Origin: Zea mays
Taxonomy: Eukaryota > Streptophyta > Magnoliopsida > Poales > Poaceae
NCBI RefSeq assembly: GCF_902167145.1
Contig: NC_050097.1
Location: forward strand, 227,187,034-227,251,033
DNA length: 64,000 nucleotides
Direction of reading: 5' to 3'
The notes beneath the pieces were generated by a model, which was not told the origin of the DNA, searched no databases, and saw only the letters and a program-made list of their open reading frames with translations. How positions within the stretch are numbered: the first letter of the stretch is position 1; each line of letters begins with the position of its first letter. A program made the position numbers and the translations under genes. Of the stretch, positions 54,502-64,000 are shown one piece after another.

Positions 54502-57500
54502 ACTTGTTTTGTAGGTTTATGCATCCGGGGGCTCAAGTTGGATCATCAATAGCGGGTGCACAAACCACATGACAGGGGAGAAGAAGATGTTCTCCTCCTA
54601 TGAGAAAAACCAAGATCCCCAACGAGCTATCACATTCGGGGATGGAAACCAAGGTTTGGTCAAAGGATTGGGTAAAATTGCTATATCTCCTGACCATTCC
54701 ATTTCCAATGTTTTTCTTGTAGATTCTTTAGATTACAACTTGCTTTCAGTTTCGCAATTATGTAAAATGGGCTACAACTGTCTTTTTACAGATGTAGGTG
54801 TTACTGTCTTTAGAAGATGTGATGATTCAATAGCATTTAAGGGAGTGTTAGAGGGTCAGCTATACTTAGTAGATTTTGATAGAACTGAACTCGACACTTG
54901 TTTAATCGCTAAGACTAACATGGGCTGGCTCTGGCATCGCCCACTAGCACATGTTGGAATGAAGAATCTTCACAAGCTTCTAAAGGGAGAACACATTTTG
55001 GGACTGACAAATGTTCATTTTGAGAAAGACAGGGTTTGTAGCGCATGTCAGGCAGGGAAGCAAGTTGGTGTCCATCATCCACACAAGAACATCATGACGA
55101 CTGACAGGCCACTCGAGCTCCTACACATGGACCTATTCGGCCCGATAGCTTACATAGGCATCGGCGGGAGTAAGTACTGTCTAGTTATTGTGGATGATTA
55201 TTCTCGCTTCACTTGGGTGTTCTTTTTGCAGGATAAATCTCATACCCAAGAGACCTTAAAAGGATTCTTGAGACGGGCTCAAAACGAGTTCGGCTTAAGG
55301 ATCAAGAAAATTAGAAGCGACAACGGGACGGAGTTCAAGAACTCACAAATCGAAGGCTTCCTTGAGGAGGAGGGCATCAAGCATGAGTTCTCCTCTCCCT
55401 ACACCCCACAACAAAATGGTGTAGTGGAGAGGAAGAATAGAACTCTATTGGACATGGCAAGGACCATGCTTGATGAGTACAAGACTTCGGATCGGTTTTG
55501 GGCTGAGGCAGTCAACATCGCCTGCTATGCCATCAACCGGTTATATCTACACCGAATCCTCAAGAAGACATCTTACGAACTCCTAACCGGTAAAAAGCCC
55601 AATGATTCATATTTTAGAGTCTTTGGTAGCAAATGCTTTATTCTGGTTAAAAGAGGTAGAAAATCCAAATTTGCTCCTAAGGCTGTAGAAGGCTTTTTAC
55701 TAGGATATGACTCAAACACAAGGGCATATAGAGTCTTTAACAAGTCCTCTGGGCTAGTTGAAGTTTCTTGTGACATTGTGTTTGATGAGACTAATGGCTC
55801 TCAAGTAGAGCAAGTTGATCTTGATGAGATAGGTGACGAAGAGGCTCCGTGCGTCGCGCTAAGGAACATGTCCATAGGGGATGTATGTCCTAAATAATTC
55901 GAAGAGCCTCCACAAACACAAGATCAACCATCTTCCTCAATGCAAGCATCTCCACCAACTCAAGATGAGGATGAGGCTCAAAATGATGAAGGAGAAGATC
56001 AAGGAGTTGAGCCACCTCAAGAGTAGAGCAACGATCAAGGGGGAGATGCCCATGATCAAGATGAGGAAGATGAACAAGTTCCAAAACCACCACACCCAAG
56101 AGTCCACCAAGCAACCCAACGAGATCACCCTGTGAACACCATCCTCGGCGATATTCAAAAGGGGGTAACTACTCGATCTCGTGTTGCTCATTTCTGTGAA
56201 CATTACTCTTTTGTTTCCTCTATTGAGCCACACAGGGTAGAGGAAGCACTACAAGATTCGGATTGGGTGGTGGCGATGCAAGAGGAGCTCAACAACTTCA
56301 CTAGAAATGAGGTATGGCATTTAGTTCCACGTCCTAACCAAAATGTTGTAGGAACCAAGTGGGTCTTCCGCAACAAACAAGATGAGCATGGTGTGGTGAC
56401 AAGGAACAAAGCCTGACTTGTGGCCAAGGGATATTCACAAGTCGAAGGTTTGGATTTCGGTGAAACCTATGCACCCATAGCTAGGCTTGAATCAATTCGC
56501 ATATTACTTGCTTATGCTACTTACCATGGCTTTAAGCTTTACCAAATGGACGTGAAAAGTGCCTTCCTCAATGGACCAATCAAGGAGGAGGTCTATGTTG
56601 AGCAACCTCCCAGCTTTGAAGATAGTGAGTACCCTAACCATGTGTATAAACTCTCTAAGGCACTTTATGGGCTCAAGCAAGCCCCAAGAGCATGGTATGA
56701 ATGCCTTAGAGATTTCCTTATCACTAATGGTTTCAAAGTCGGAAAGGCCGATCCTACTTTGTTCACTAAAACTCTTGACAATGATTTGTTTGTATGCCAA
56801 ATCTATGTTGATGATATTATATTTGGGTCTACTAACTAATCTACATGTGAGGAATTTAGTAGGATCATGACACAGAAATTCGAGATGTCAATGATGGGGG
56901 AGTTGAAGTACTTCTTAGGCTTTCAAGTGAAGCAACTCCAAGAGGGCACCTTCATCAGCCAAACGAAGTATATTCAATACATTCTAAACAAGTTTGGGAT
57001 GAAGGATGCCAAACCCATCAAGACACCCATGGGAACCAATGGGCATCTCGACCTCGACACGGGAGGTAAATCCGTCGATCAAAAGGTATACCGGTCGATG
57101 ATAGGCTCTTTACTCTATTTATGTGCAACTCGACCGGACATTATGCTTTCCGTATGCATGTGTGCAAGATTCCAAGCCGACCCTAAGGAAGCTCACCTTA
57201 CGGTCGTAAACGAATCTTGAGATATTTAGTTCATACTCCAAAGTTTGGGCTTTGGTACCCTCGGGGATCCACATTTGATTTAATTGGTTATTCGGATGCC
57301 GATTGGGCGGGGTGTAAAATTAATAGAAAAAGCACATCGGAGACTTGCCAGTTCTTGGGAAGGTCTCTGGTGTCTTGGGCTTCAAAGAAGCAAAATTTAG
57401 TAGCTCTTTCTACCGCCGAAGCCGAGTATATTGCCGCAGGCCATTGTTGCGCCAAATTACTTTGGATGAGGCAAACCCTTAGGGACTATGGTTATAAATT

Positions 57501-57756
57501 AACCAAAGTTCCTCTTCTATGTGATAATGAGAGTGCAATCCGCATGGCGGATAATCCCGTTGAGCATAGCCGCACTAAACACATAGCCATTCGGTATCAT
57601 TTCTTAAGGGATCACCAACAAAAGGGAGATATCAAGATTGCATATATTAACACTAAGGAACAATTAGCTGATATCTTTACCAAGCCACTAGATGAACAAA
57701 CTTTTAACAAACTTAGGCATGAGCTAAATATTCTTGATTCTAGGAATTTCTTTTGA
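54502..57756 (+). pseudogene. Sirevirus D: pol (protease, integrase, RT, RNase H), broken
   Basis: Pol runs in the +1 frame relative to gag. Protease: the expected DSG active site reads NSG (WIINSGCTNHM, about 54540-54572), so the catalytic Asp is lost. GAG-pre-integrase: WLWHRPLAHVGMKNLHKL (about 54925-54980). Integrase: HMDLFGPI, IRSDNGTEF and QQNGVVERKNR with the catalytic Asp, Asp, Glu. [10 protein letters not shown] near 56806. RNase H: YSDADWAGC and STAEAEY in 57217-57756. In-frame stops lie at 55895, 56024, 56414 and 56837, and a one-base frameshift lies near 57208. The stop at 56414 looks like CpG decay (CGA to TGA compared with element C). Non-functional in this copy. Confidence 0.95.
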
Positions 57757-58577
57757 TGTTTTGCACACATAGCTCATTAATATACCTTTGATCATGTCTC
57801 TTTTATATGCTATGACTAATGTGTTTTCAAGTGTATTTCAAACCAAGTCATAGATTGAAAGGGAATTGGAGTCTTCGGTGAAGACAAAGGCTTCCACTCC
57901 ACTCCATCAAATTACTCATCCTTCGTCGTCGCTCCGCACCACTCTCCAAATTTGGTATAATCTTCACTCTTATGTTATTGACCAAAGGGAGAGAAAGTAG
58001 GAGGGCTTATATTTCACTCAAGTATCCGTTTTTGGCGATTCATGCCAAAGGGGGAGAAAGTATTAGCCCAAAGCAAAAGGACCGCACCATCACCTATTTT
58101 CAAAATTTAATGCTAAGAAAAGGTTTTGCAATGATGAATTTTTTAACTGATATCTTATTATATTCAAAAGGGGGAGAAAGTAGCATTTTCAAAATTGGTA
58201 TCTTAAAACCCTCTTGAACAATAAGAGGAGGATTTTATTGAGGGGGAGTTTTGTTTAAGTCAAAGGAAAAGCATTTGAAACAGGGGGAGAAAATTTTAAA
58301 TCTTGACAATGCTTCTCAAAAATTTTATTCATTTACCTTTGACCATTTGCAAAAGGACTTTGAAAACAATTTACAAAAGGATTTGCAAAAACAAAACATG
58401 TGGTGCAAGCGTGGTCCAAAATGTTAAAAATAAAGAAACATTCCATGCATATCTTATGAGAATTTATTGGTTCAAATCTTAGTAACCTTTGCGCTTACAT
58501 TATGCAAACTAGTTCAATTATGCACTTCTATATTTGCTTTGGTTTGTGTTGGCATCAATCACCAAAAAGGGGGAGAT
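57757..58577 (+). mobile_element. Sirevirus D: 3' non-coding region with multiplied polypurine tracts
   Basis: AAAGGGGGAGAAAG-type tracts at 58047-58060, 58166-58180, 58240-58248 and 58277-58293, plus the functional one AAAAAGGGGGAGAT at 58563-58576 just before the LTR. No envelope-like ORF is present; the 81-codon frame at 57972 has no domain. Confidence 0.92.
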
Positions 58578-59819
58578 TGAAAGGGAAATAGGCTTACACC
58601 TTTTCCTAATTGATTTTGGTGGTTGAATTGCCCAACACAAATAATTGGACTAACTAGTTTGCTCTAGATTATATGTTCTACAGGTGCCAAAGGTTCATCT
58701 ACAACTATACTAAATCGACTGTCCGGAATACCGTAGATTATTCCGGACAGGAGAAGCTTTTTAGAAAATCAGGCCAAGCGCGGACCGTCTGGGCCTTTGC
58801 GGCGGACCGTCCGCGACACCTAAATGACCCTCGGACAGAACCAATGCAAAAACACATGTCTCTACTGCGGACCGTCCGATGGAAGAGCAAGCACCGTCCG
58901 AGACTACGCGCGGACCGTCTGGGCTCAGGCGTGGACCGTCCGGTAGGTGAGGAACTGAAAAACCCGAAGGTGACGGGTTCGGCCAAATGAATTATAGCGA
59001 CCTCGCGGACCGTCCGGGGTGCACGACCGGACCGTCCGCAACTGGCTTTATCTGACATCTGACGACGCATTAAATGCAATATAGCCATTGATATAGCCAT
59101 TACTGCTGACCGTTGTGTTTTCAGCCGTTGATCTACAGGGGCGGACCGTCCGGACCAGGCGGGCGGACCGTCCGCAGTTGGCAGAATGGAGCAATGGCTA
59201 GGAAGTGGTTGGTGGCTATAAATACAACCCCAACCACCTCCATTCACTTCATCCAAGCATTCCAACCTTCAATATTCAATACAAGAGCTAGCAATCCATT
59301 CTAATGCACAATCAAAGCCTCCAATCTCTCCAAGTTCCACAATTGAGACAAGTGATCATTAGTGATTAGTGACTTGAGAGAGAGAGAGAGAGTGATCCGT
59401 GTGTTATTTGTCGCTCTTGTCGCTTGGCTTTTGCAATCGTGCTTTCTTCCTTCCCATTCTTATTCTCAAGGCACTTGTAATCAAAGCAAGAGACACTAAG
59501 TTTGTAGTGGTCCTTGTGGGGTCTAAGTGACCCGTTTGATTAAGGAGAAAGCTCACTCGGTCTAAGTGACCGTTTGAGAGAGGGAAAGGGTTGAAAGAGA
59601 CCCGGTCTTTGTGACCACCTCAACAGGGAGTAGGTTTGCAAGAACCAAACCTCGGTAAAACAAATCATCGTGTCTTGCTCTTTATTTGCTCACGATTTGT
59701 TTTGCGCCCTCTCTCTCTCTCGGACTCGTTTATATTTCTAACGCTAACCCGGCTTGTAGTTGTGCTTAAGTTTATAAATTTCAGATTCGCCCTATTCACC
59801 CCCCTCTAGGCGACTTTCA
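58578..59819 (+). mobile_element. Sirevirus D: 3' LTR
   Basis: 1242 bp with the same ends as the 5' LTR; TATA box at 59217-59224. CGGACCGTCCG palindromes are better preserved here than in the 5' LTR (for example at 58804-58812 GGACCGTCCG against GGATCGTTCG). Confidence 0.97.
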
Positions 59820-59824
59820 GTAAC

Positions 59825-60579
59825 GCGCGAGTCATGATGAGTGTAGTACATGCGGCAGTAAGGGCGTACTGCCTGCCAATGGAATAGACAGGCACACCGC
59901 CTGTGGGATGGTCTGGTCGCTGCCTGCCAGCGGAGTGGACAGGGCTCATTAAATGCTGAGGCGACACATCGCCTGCCAGTGGAATGGACAGGGCTCATTA
60001 AATGCTGAGGCGGCACATCACCTGCCAGCGGAGTGGACAGGCGGCGCGCCTTATCCGCAATAAATGCAGAGGCAGCACGACCCAGAGGCCTTACATCAGG
60101 CTCCGCCCGTTGGCTTATGTCATGTGCACCATGCCACGTGGCAGCACCGGGGCTCCGCCTGAGCGGAGAGCAGAAGCGTATACAGTATGGTCCGGACACG
60201 TGTTGGCTCCGGACCATCACCTAGCCTTGATTATAGCCTGGGTATTCTTTGTCGCAGAATCCCGGGACCCCGCTGTGAGGTGCCCGGACCCCACACAGAG
60301 GGGTCCGGATCCCATCTGGGGGTCCGGTTTGTGCCCTGTGGAGGTCCTGAACCTTACCCGGAGGTCCGGTCTGTATATATAGAGGTCCGGCACCCTCCCA
60401 TGGGGGTCCGGACTCAGTGTTGATACCTTGGAGTACATCATCTTCTCTGGTCACTTGGCGGTCCCGGAGCCGTCTACGTGGTGGGGTCGGGAGCTGTTCT
60501 CCACGCGACTAGAGATAGCCGCGTGGGTACCGCATCTTCATACTGTAGTAAGGGGTACCCCTGTTTTAGGGTACCAACA
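59825..60579 (+). mobile_element. Gypsy element F: 5' LTR, right part
   Basis: Continuation of the LTR begun at 50167. It holds four imperfect direct repeats of CGCCTGCCAGCGGAGTGGACAG-like units (59873-60045), a TATA-like TGTATATATAGAGG at about 60370-60383, several GGTCCGG words (60255-60420), and ends GGGTACCAACA at 60579. Without D, the LTR is about 1.16 kb. Confidence 0.78.
59870..60045. repeat. Direct repeats in the F LTR (GCCTGCCAGYGGAGTGGACAGG)
   Basis: Four units with core CTGCCAGCGGAGTGGACAG or a close variant, at about 59871, 59926, 59971 and 60021. Units two and three are followed by the same GGCTCATTAAATGCTGAGGCGRCACATC word, so a 50-bp unit was duplicated. Confidence 0.85.
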
Positions 60580-62162
60580 GTGGCCCCCGAGCCCACCTAA
60601 GGGAGGATACGAGCCTGCAGGTGGGGCCAAAGCTTGATTGGCGATTGGCGTGCCGCTTCCATGCGTTTTCTGACGTAATCACTGCCAATCCGCCTTCGGT
60701 CATGCCAATTGCCATGTTTGTCCCCGCGGCTGACTGACCCGCGGCCCCCACGCCTGATGGTTTCGTCGGGCCACACGCGAGGCGCCTTGATACCGCTGCA
60801 TTGGTTTAAAAATTCACCTTTTCTGTCTTCTGCGGTGGCCCCGAGGAGGCGCAGTACTGACGCGAGTGGCAGTTTGCTCTTTCTGCACCCAGGAACCGAC
60901 GCCCAAGGGGTATGACTTGTGGGCCTGGGCCCCCGTGTCATAGATCGGGTCATTGTTTTCGGCGGAGATGAAGAGACACGCTACCGTGGGCGGCGGTTCG
61001 CTCCTCGCGTGGCGGTTCGTCTTCTTCGCACTCGGAGACCAGCACACCAGCTGTATGACTTGTGGACCCGGGTCCCCGTGTCATAGGCTGGGTTGCTTTG
61101 GTGCGCATCGGGCGGGATTTTCCACGGCGTCTCAGGGTGCGAGTGGGAGAGTCTGCCTTGAAAAGGGATTCACCCCGCGTGAAGCAGTTACGCTTTCACA
61201 TTCTCTCCCAATTGTTGCGCCCTTTCGCCTCCGAGCTCTCCGTGCCCCTTTGCATTCGCGCTCTTCCGCTTTCCGCCGCCGCAGTCGCCATGGCCTCGCT
61301 AGCTCATCCCGAGCGTTTCCAGTCCGAGGTGGCACTCAACCTGGTGCGCAACCTGCTTGGATGGAGCGCGCCGGCGTTCGCCGGAAGGATCCGCGCCGGT
61401 GCCACTCCCCTCGGCGATCTCGCCGCCGGGGAGTTCGTGCTCTTTGTCTCCTACCTCTCCTGCGGGTTGGCGCTGCCGATCTCGCCTTTCTTCCTGCTGC
61501 TGCTGGAGGAGCTCGGCCCAGCTTCAGCACCTCACACCCCACTCCATCCTCCAGATGATGAGTAGATAGGTCTGCAGAGAGAAAGCAAGGGTCCCGCTGG
61601 GAAGTGGCTTTGTAATATTTTTTGGTCTTTGTAAGATACTTTTGAGTACTATTTATCGAGCAGTATTAGCACTTATCTGTATGCAATTTGTCCTTGCTGT
61701 GTGTGGCGTTACCAACTCCTCCCTGGTACTTGGCCCCCTGGGATGCAGGCTCGACGTGTCGAGGTTGGATACCAGTATACCTAAGAAAGAGTTGGTGACC
61801 CGGCCCCCAGGAGGTAGTCTCGACTGGGACCTGGACCTGTACACAGCTTCGGCTAGGAAGTGTTAGTAGCACACCCATAGGACCCATCGTCTGGTATCAG
61901 CCATCCTTTGATTCATGCAATAGGACCTGCATGATTGAGTCTGGGAAGCCAAGCCTCATGTCCGGACCTACAAGATCACAGCTCCAAATACTAGGGCACC
62001 CGTTGCAGAGTGGTGGAGGTGCAGGCTTAGGATACGGGACCAGGCTAAGCAGCTACACAGCTCCGGACCACCCCAGGAAACAAGCGCCCATTCTCTAGAA
62101 CCGGACCCGCAGGTTGCCGGACCCCCTGTATCAGGATAGGGGTCTCGAACTGCAATCCTGGC
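60580..62162 (+). mobile_element. Gypsy element F: internal region
   Basis: The LTR is followed by GTGGCCCCCGAGCCCACC (60580-60597), which fills the primer-site position. A GC-rich leader with two similar paragraphs follows (GACTTGTGGGCCTGGGCCCCCGTGTCATAGAT at 60914 and GACTTGTGGACCCGGGTCCCCGTGTCATAGGC at 61058; a tandem duplication of about 145 bp). Then an N-terminal ORF (61290-61565), and 61566-62162 without recognisable coding. No pol of F is visible. Confidence 0.6.
61290..61565 (+). pseudogene. Gypsy F: N-terminal fragment of a Transposase_28-like/gag-like protein
   Basis: From ATG at 61290 the frame reads about 92 residues to TAG at 61563. It includes LSCGLALPISPFFLLLLEEL (about 61459-61518), a block of the same pattern as GLRFPLH..VVEVL in the antisense ORFs of G and H. 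A frame change at about 61517 would lead into QLQHLTPHSILQ in another frame, matching the LHQLTPEALIR word of G. So this is a sense-oriented relative, shortened and frameshifted. Confidence 0.6.
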
Positions 62163-62836
62163 TTACTCAATTCGGATGTCATCATACCAGCAAGGGTGGG
62201 AACTGTATGGGTGGGTTAGATAAAGAATAATATCCAGAAATTGCAGCAGAATAAGACCATCACAGAAGCACATTTGGGGGGTAAATCCTTTCTTTATAAC
62301 TTGATATGCATGGATGCAGACCAACAGGTCGGGCTTATGAGGGCGGACCTCACCGGGCTGGCGTACACGTGTGCACAACCTAGTTACAAAAAGAAGAAAA
62401 CTCAACCCTCAGACTTGCTCCTATGGATAGAACTTACGGAGATGCTCTATGTTCCAGGGATTGGGAAGAGGCACTCCTTCAGTTGTGGCGAGGCGGACAC
62501 ACTCGGGTCGGCATACTTCCGTCACCTTGAAGGGTCCTTTCCAACTGGGGAGAGTTTGTGGAGCCCTTCTCGGTTTAGAATTCGCCTTAGGACCAGGTAT
62601 TCGACCCTGAGCTCCCTACTATGCACGAACCGTTGGTGGTAGCGCCTGAGCGCTTGGTTGTACCATGCATTTCGGATCGCTGCTTGCCATCTATGCTGGT
62701 CGATGAAGTCCACATCCTCATGCCGTAGCTGTTCCTGCATAGACTCATCGAAAGACTGGACCCGTGGGGAGTCCATGGGGACACGACGCGGCAGGGGGAG
62801 GTGCAGACGGTCCGGCGGCGGCAGACGGTCCGGCAC
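62163..62836 (-). pseudogene. Gypsy pol C-terminal fragment (post-integrase end)
   Basis: On minus, 62522-62760 reads AAIRNAWYNQALRRYHQRFV and LVLRRILNREGLHKLSP, the stretch after the integrase core of grass Ty3/gypsy polyproteins. After frame breaks it continues to the usual LPNPWN-like end near 62440. 62163-62430 is then the 3' non-coding part. Orientation is opposite to F, so it is from a different element. Confidence 0.75.
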
Positions 62837-62910
62837 GGCGAGGCAGGGGCTCGGCGGGGCTTGGTAGAGGCGCGAAAGGGGAAGGTGCGGACGGTCCGAC
62901 GAGGGCGAGG

Positions 62911-62945
<35 letters not shown>

Positions 62946-63655
62946 GAGAGCGCTTGGGCGAGGGGAGAGAGGTCCAGTTCGACCGACTTTTATAGAGGCT
63001 AAGGGGAGAGGAAGGGGCGCCGAGGAGAGGGAGAGGTAGCCGGTGGCTTCAAAGCCATTAATGGCGGTCGTTTCCTCCATTGATGGAGAGGAAAGGTGGG
63101 GGAGAAGAGGAAGGGCCGACAACATCGGTTTCGGGCGCGGAAGAGGAGAGGGCGGCTCGGCCGGACGGTTCGGTCGGGCGCAATAGCGACGTGGGTCGCG
63201 CGCGGGCACGACGCGAGGAGGGAGACGAAGGGCCGCGGGCCCCATGTGGAAGTGAGAGTGGGAGGGGGAATAGGAAGAAGGCGGTTGGGCCCTGGTGGGC
63301 CGGCTTGGCCGGTTAGATTAGAGTTTCGATTTTTCTCTCATTTTTTATTTTTCTTTTATCCTTATATCCCAAAAATATAAATAAATATATTTTTAAATAT
63401 TTCTGAAAATTCATAACAATTATACCAAAAATATTATCATTAAAGTATTTATTTTTGGACCAAAGTTCTCATATTAATTAATTGGATTTTCATGTAAAAG
63501 AAATTTTATGAATACAATTATCAACCAATTATGAGCAAACAAAAATCATTCTAAAGATAAATAAGATCAAACACTTGATTTTAAAAAAATCTTTACTATA
63601 TTCACCACTATAATTTAAATGCCTTATTTTTAATTGATGGTTTTGAGATGTTACA
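62837..63655 (+). mobile_element. Gypsy-type LTR E, right part (limits uncertain)
   Basis: The last 350 bases are AT-rich and end GGTTTTGAGATGTTACA at 63655, pairing with the TGTTACA start at 48682. The flank TATAA (63656-63660) is CGTAA at the other side, as expected after CpG decay of a 5-bp duplication. 62837-63320 is GC- and purine-rich with GACGGTCCG words and a (GA)n run (62912-62948); whether it belongs to E is uncertain. Confidence 0.55.
62912..62948. repeat. (GA)n microsatellite
   Basis: GAGAGAGA run with one AAA interruption in a purine-rich stretch. Confidence 0.85.
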
Positions 63656-63739
63656 TATAAATATACAAACTATATTCATAGGTGAATTAATGAATCTATA
63701 TTTAGTTTAAGACGAATTATATTTGGTATGGAGGGAGTA

Positions 63740-64000
63740 CCTTTAACTGCGCCTCGCCTTTGAAGTTAAAACTTATGCAACAAGTAAATTACCTAAAGGT
63801 GCAACAAGTATCCAGTATAGCTGTTTGCCCGGATCTGCCACTTGTACAGTTTTCATGCCTGCGCGTTATTTCTATCTTATCGAGCTCGCATCTCGACTTC
63901 GCCTGTGATCCACTTCCATTTCGCCCCACCAAATAAAGTTGAAAAGGTCGCAGATCTAACCCACCACAGTGAACTGTTGCTACTATATATGCTCCCCGTG
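63740..64000. other. Unassigned right edge
   Basis: Moderate GC, no open frame of note. CTATATATGC near 63983 could be a TATA box of a gene beyond the window, but nothing confirms it. Confidence 0.35.

Larger units (their letters stand above)
48599..63737. mobile_element. Stowaway MITE split by a 15-kb nested retrotransposon block
   Basis: The left half is 48599-48681, starting CTCCCATCCGCTCCAAAATATAG after TA. The right half is 63656-63737, ending ...ATTTGGTATGGAGGGAG before TA. Put together, the ends are the usual Stowaway (Tc1/mariner) inverted repeat CTCCCTCCRT with TA target. Everything between is later insertion. Confidence 0.72.

Noticed and set aside
57972..58217. Envelope-like ORF between pol and 3' LTR of D
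   Set aside because: Only 81 codons, no signal peptide, membrane segment or coiled coil; the stretch is polypurine repeats.
62745..63380. Long overlapping frames on both strands in the GC-rich stretch
   Set aside because: Pro/Ser/Arg/Gly-rich chance frames in purine-rich repeat DNA; no domain on either strand.

Overview
The window looks like nuclear DNA of a panicoid grass, most likely maize or a close Andropogoneae relative. This rests on deeply nested LTR retrotransposons of grass type, Sirevirus copia elements with GC-rich palindromic LTR motifs, Tourist, Stowaway, hAT and MULE MITEs, an Au SINE, and GC-rich genes. The species call is inference. There are no RNA genes, CRISPR arrays or bacterial features.

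Two host genes can be supported. (1) A TOM1-like (TOL) gene on + has nine coding exons between 35200 and 46368. The exons join in one frame, without a stop, to a 582-residue VHS+GAT ubiquitin-binding protein of endosomal sorting. Its introns carry an Au SINE, three hAT-type MITEs, a MULE foldback element, a Tourist MITE, an L1 tail and two RTE-type LINE copies in opposite orientations. (2) A 99-residue type II non-specific lipid-transfer protein lies on - at 17745-18044. A decayed C-terminal piece of a raffinose-synthase-family gene (19058-19566) lies just upstream of a Helitron-like 3' terminus (20028).

Layout. 1-7750: two minus-strand copia (Sirevirus-like) fragments, A and B; B is split by an internally deleted hAT transposon. 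7751-10440: low-information DNA with a Harbinger-type element that contains a small TRIM/SMART retrotransposon. 10440-16490: gypsy fragments. G has tandem repeats and an ORF antisense to its 3' LTR; J is a minus-strand 5' LTR with its primer site. 16490-20230: MITEs, the LTP gene and the Helitron/raffinose-synthase piece. 20232-30239: minus-strand Sirevirus C, interrupted by an 888-bp hAT-like element and truncated at its distal LTR. 30240-34069: gypsy fragments H (again with an antisense ORF homologous to that of G) and I. 34070-46370: TOL locus. 46370-48600: intergenic DNA with three MITEs. 48599-63737: a nested stack in which a Stowaway MITE is split by a long gypsy-type LTR (E), which holds gypsy F, whose LTR is split by nearly complete Sirevirus D (5-bp target duplication GTAAC). 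63740-64000: unassigned.

Most of the protein-coding capacity is retrotransposon gag/pol in various stages of decay. Breaks are described; no restored reading frames are given. The most informative observations are exact target-site duplications that order the insertions, the conserved antisense ORF shared by two different gypsy families, the Sirevirus hallmarks of C and D, and the intact TOL gene model despite heavy intronic transposon load.
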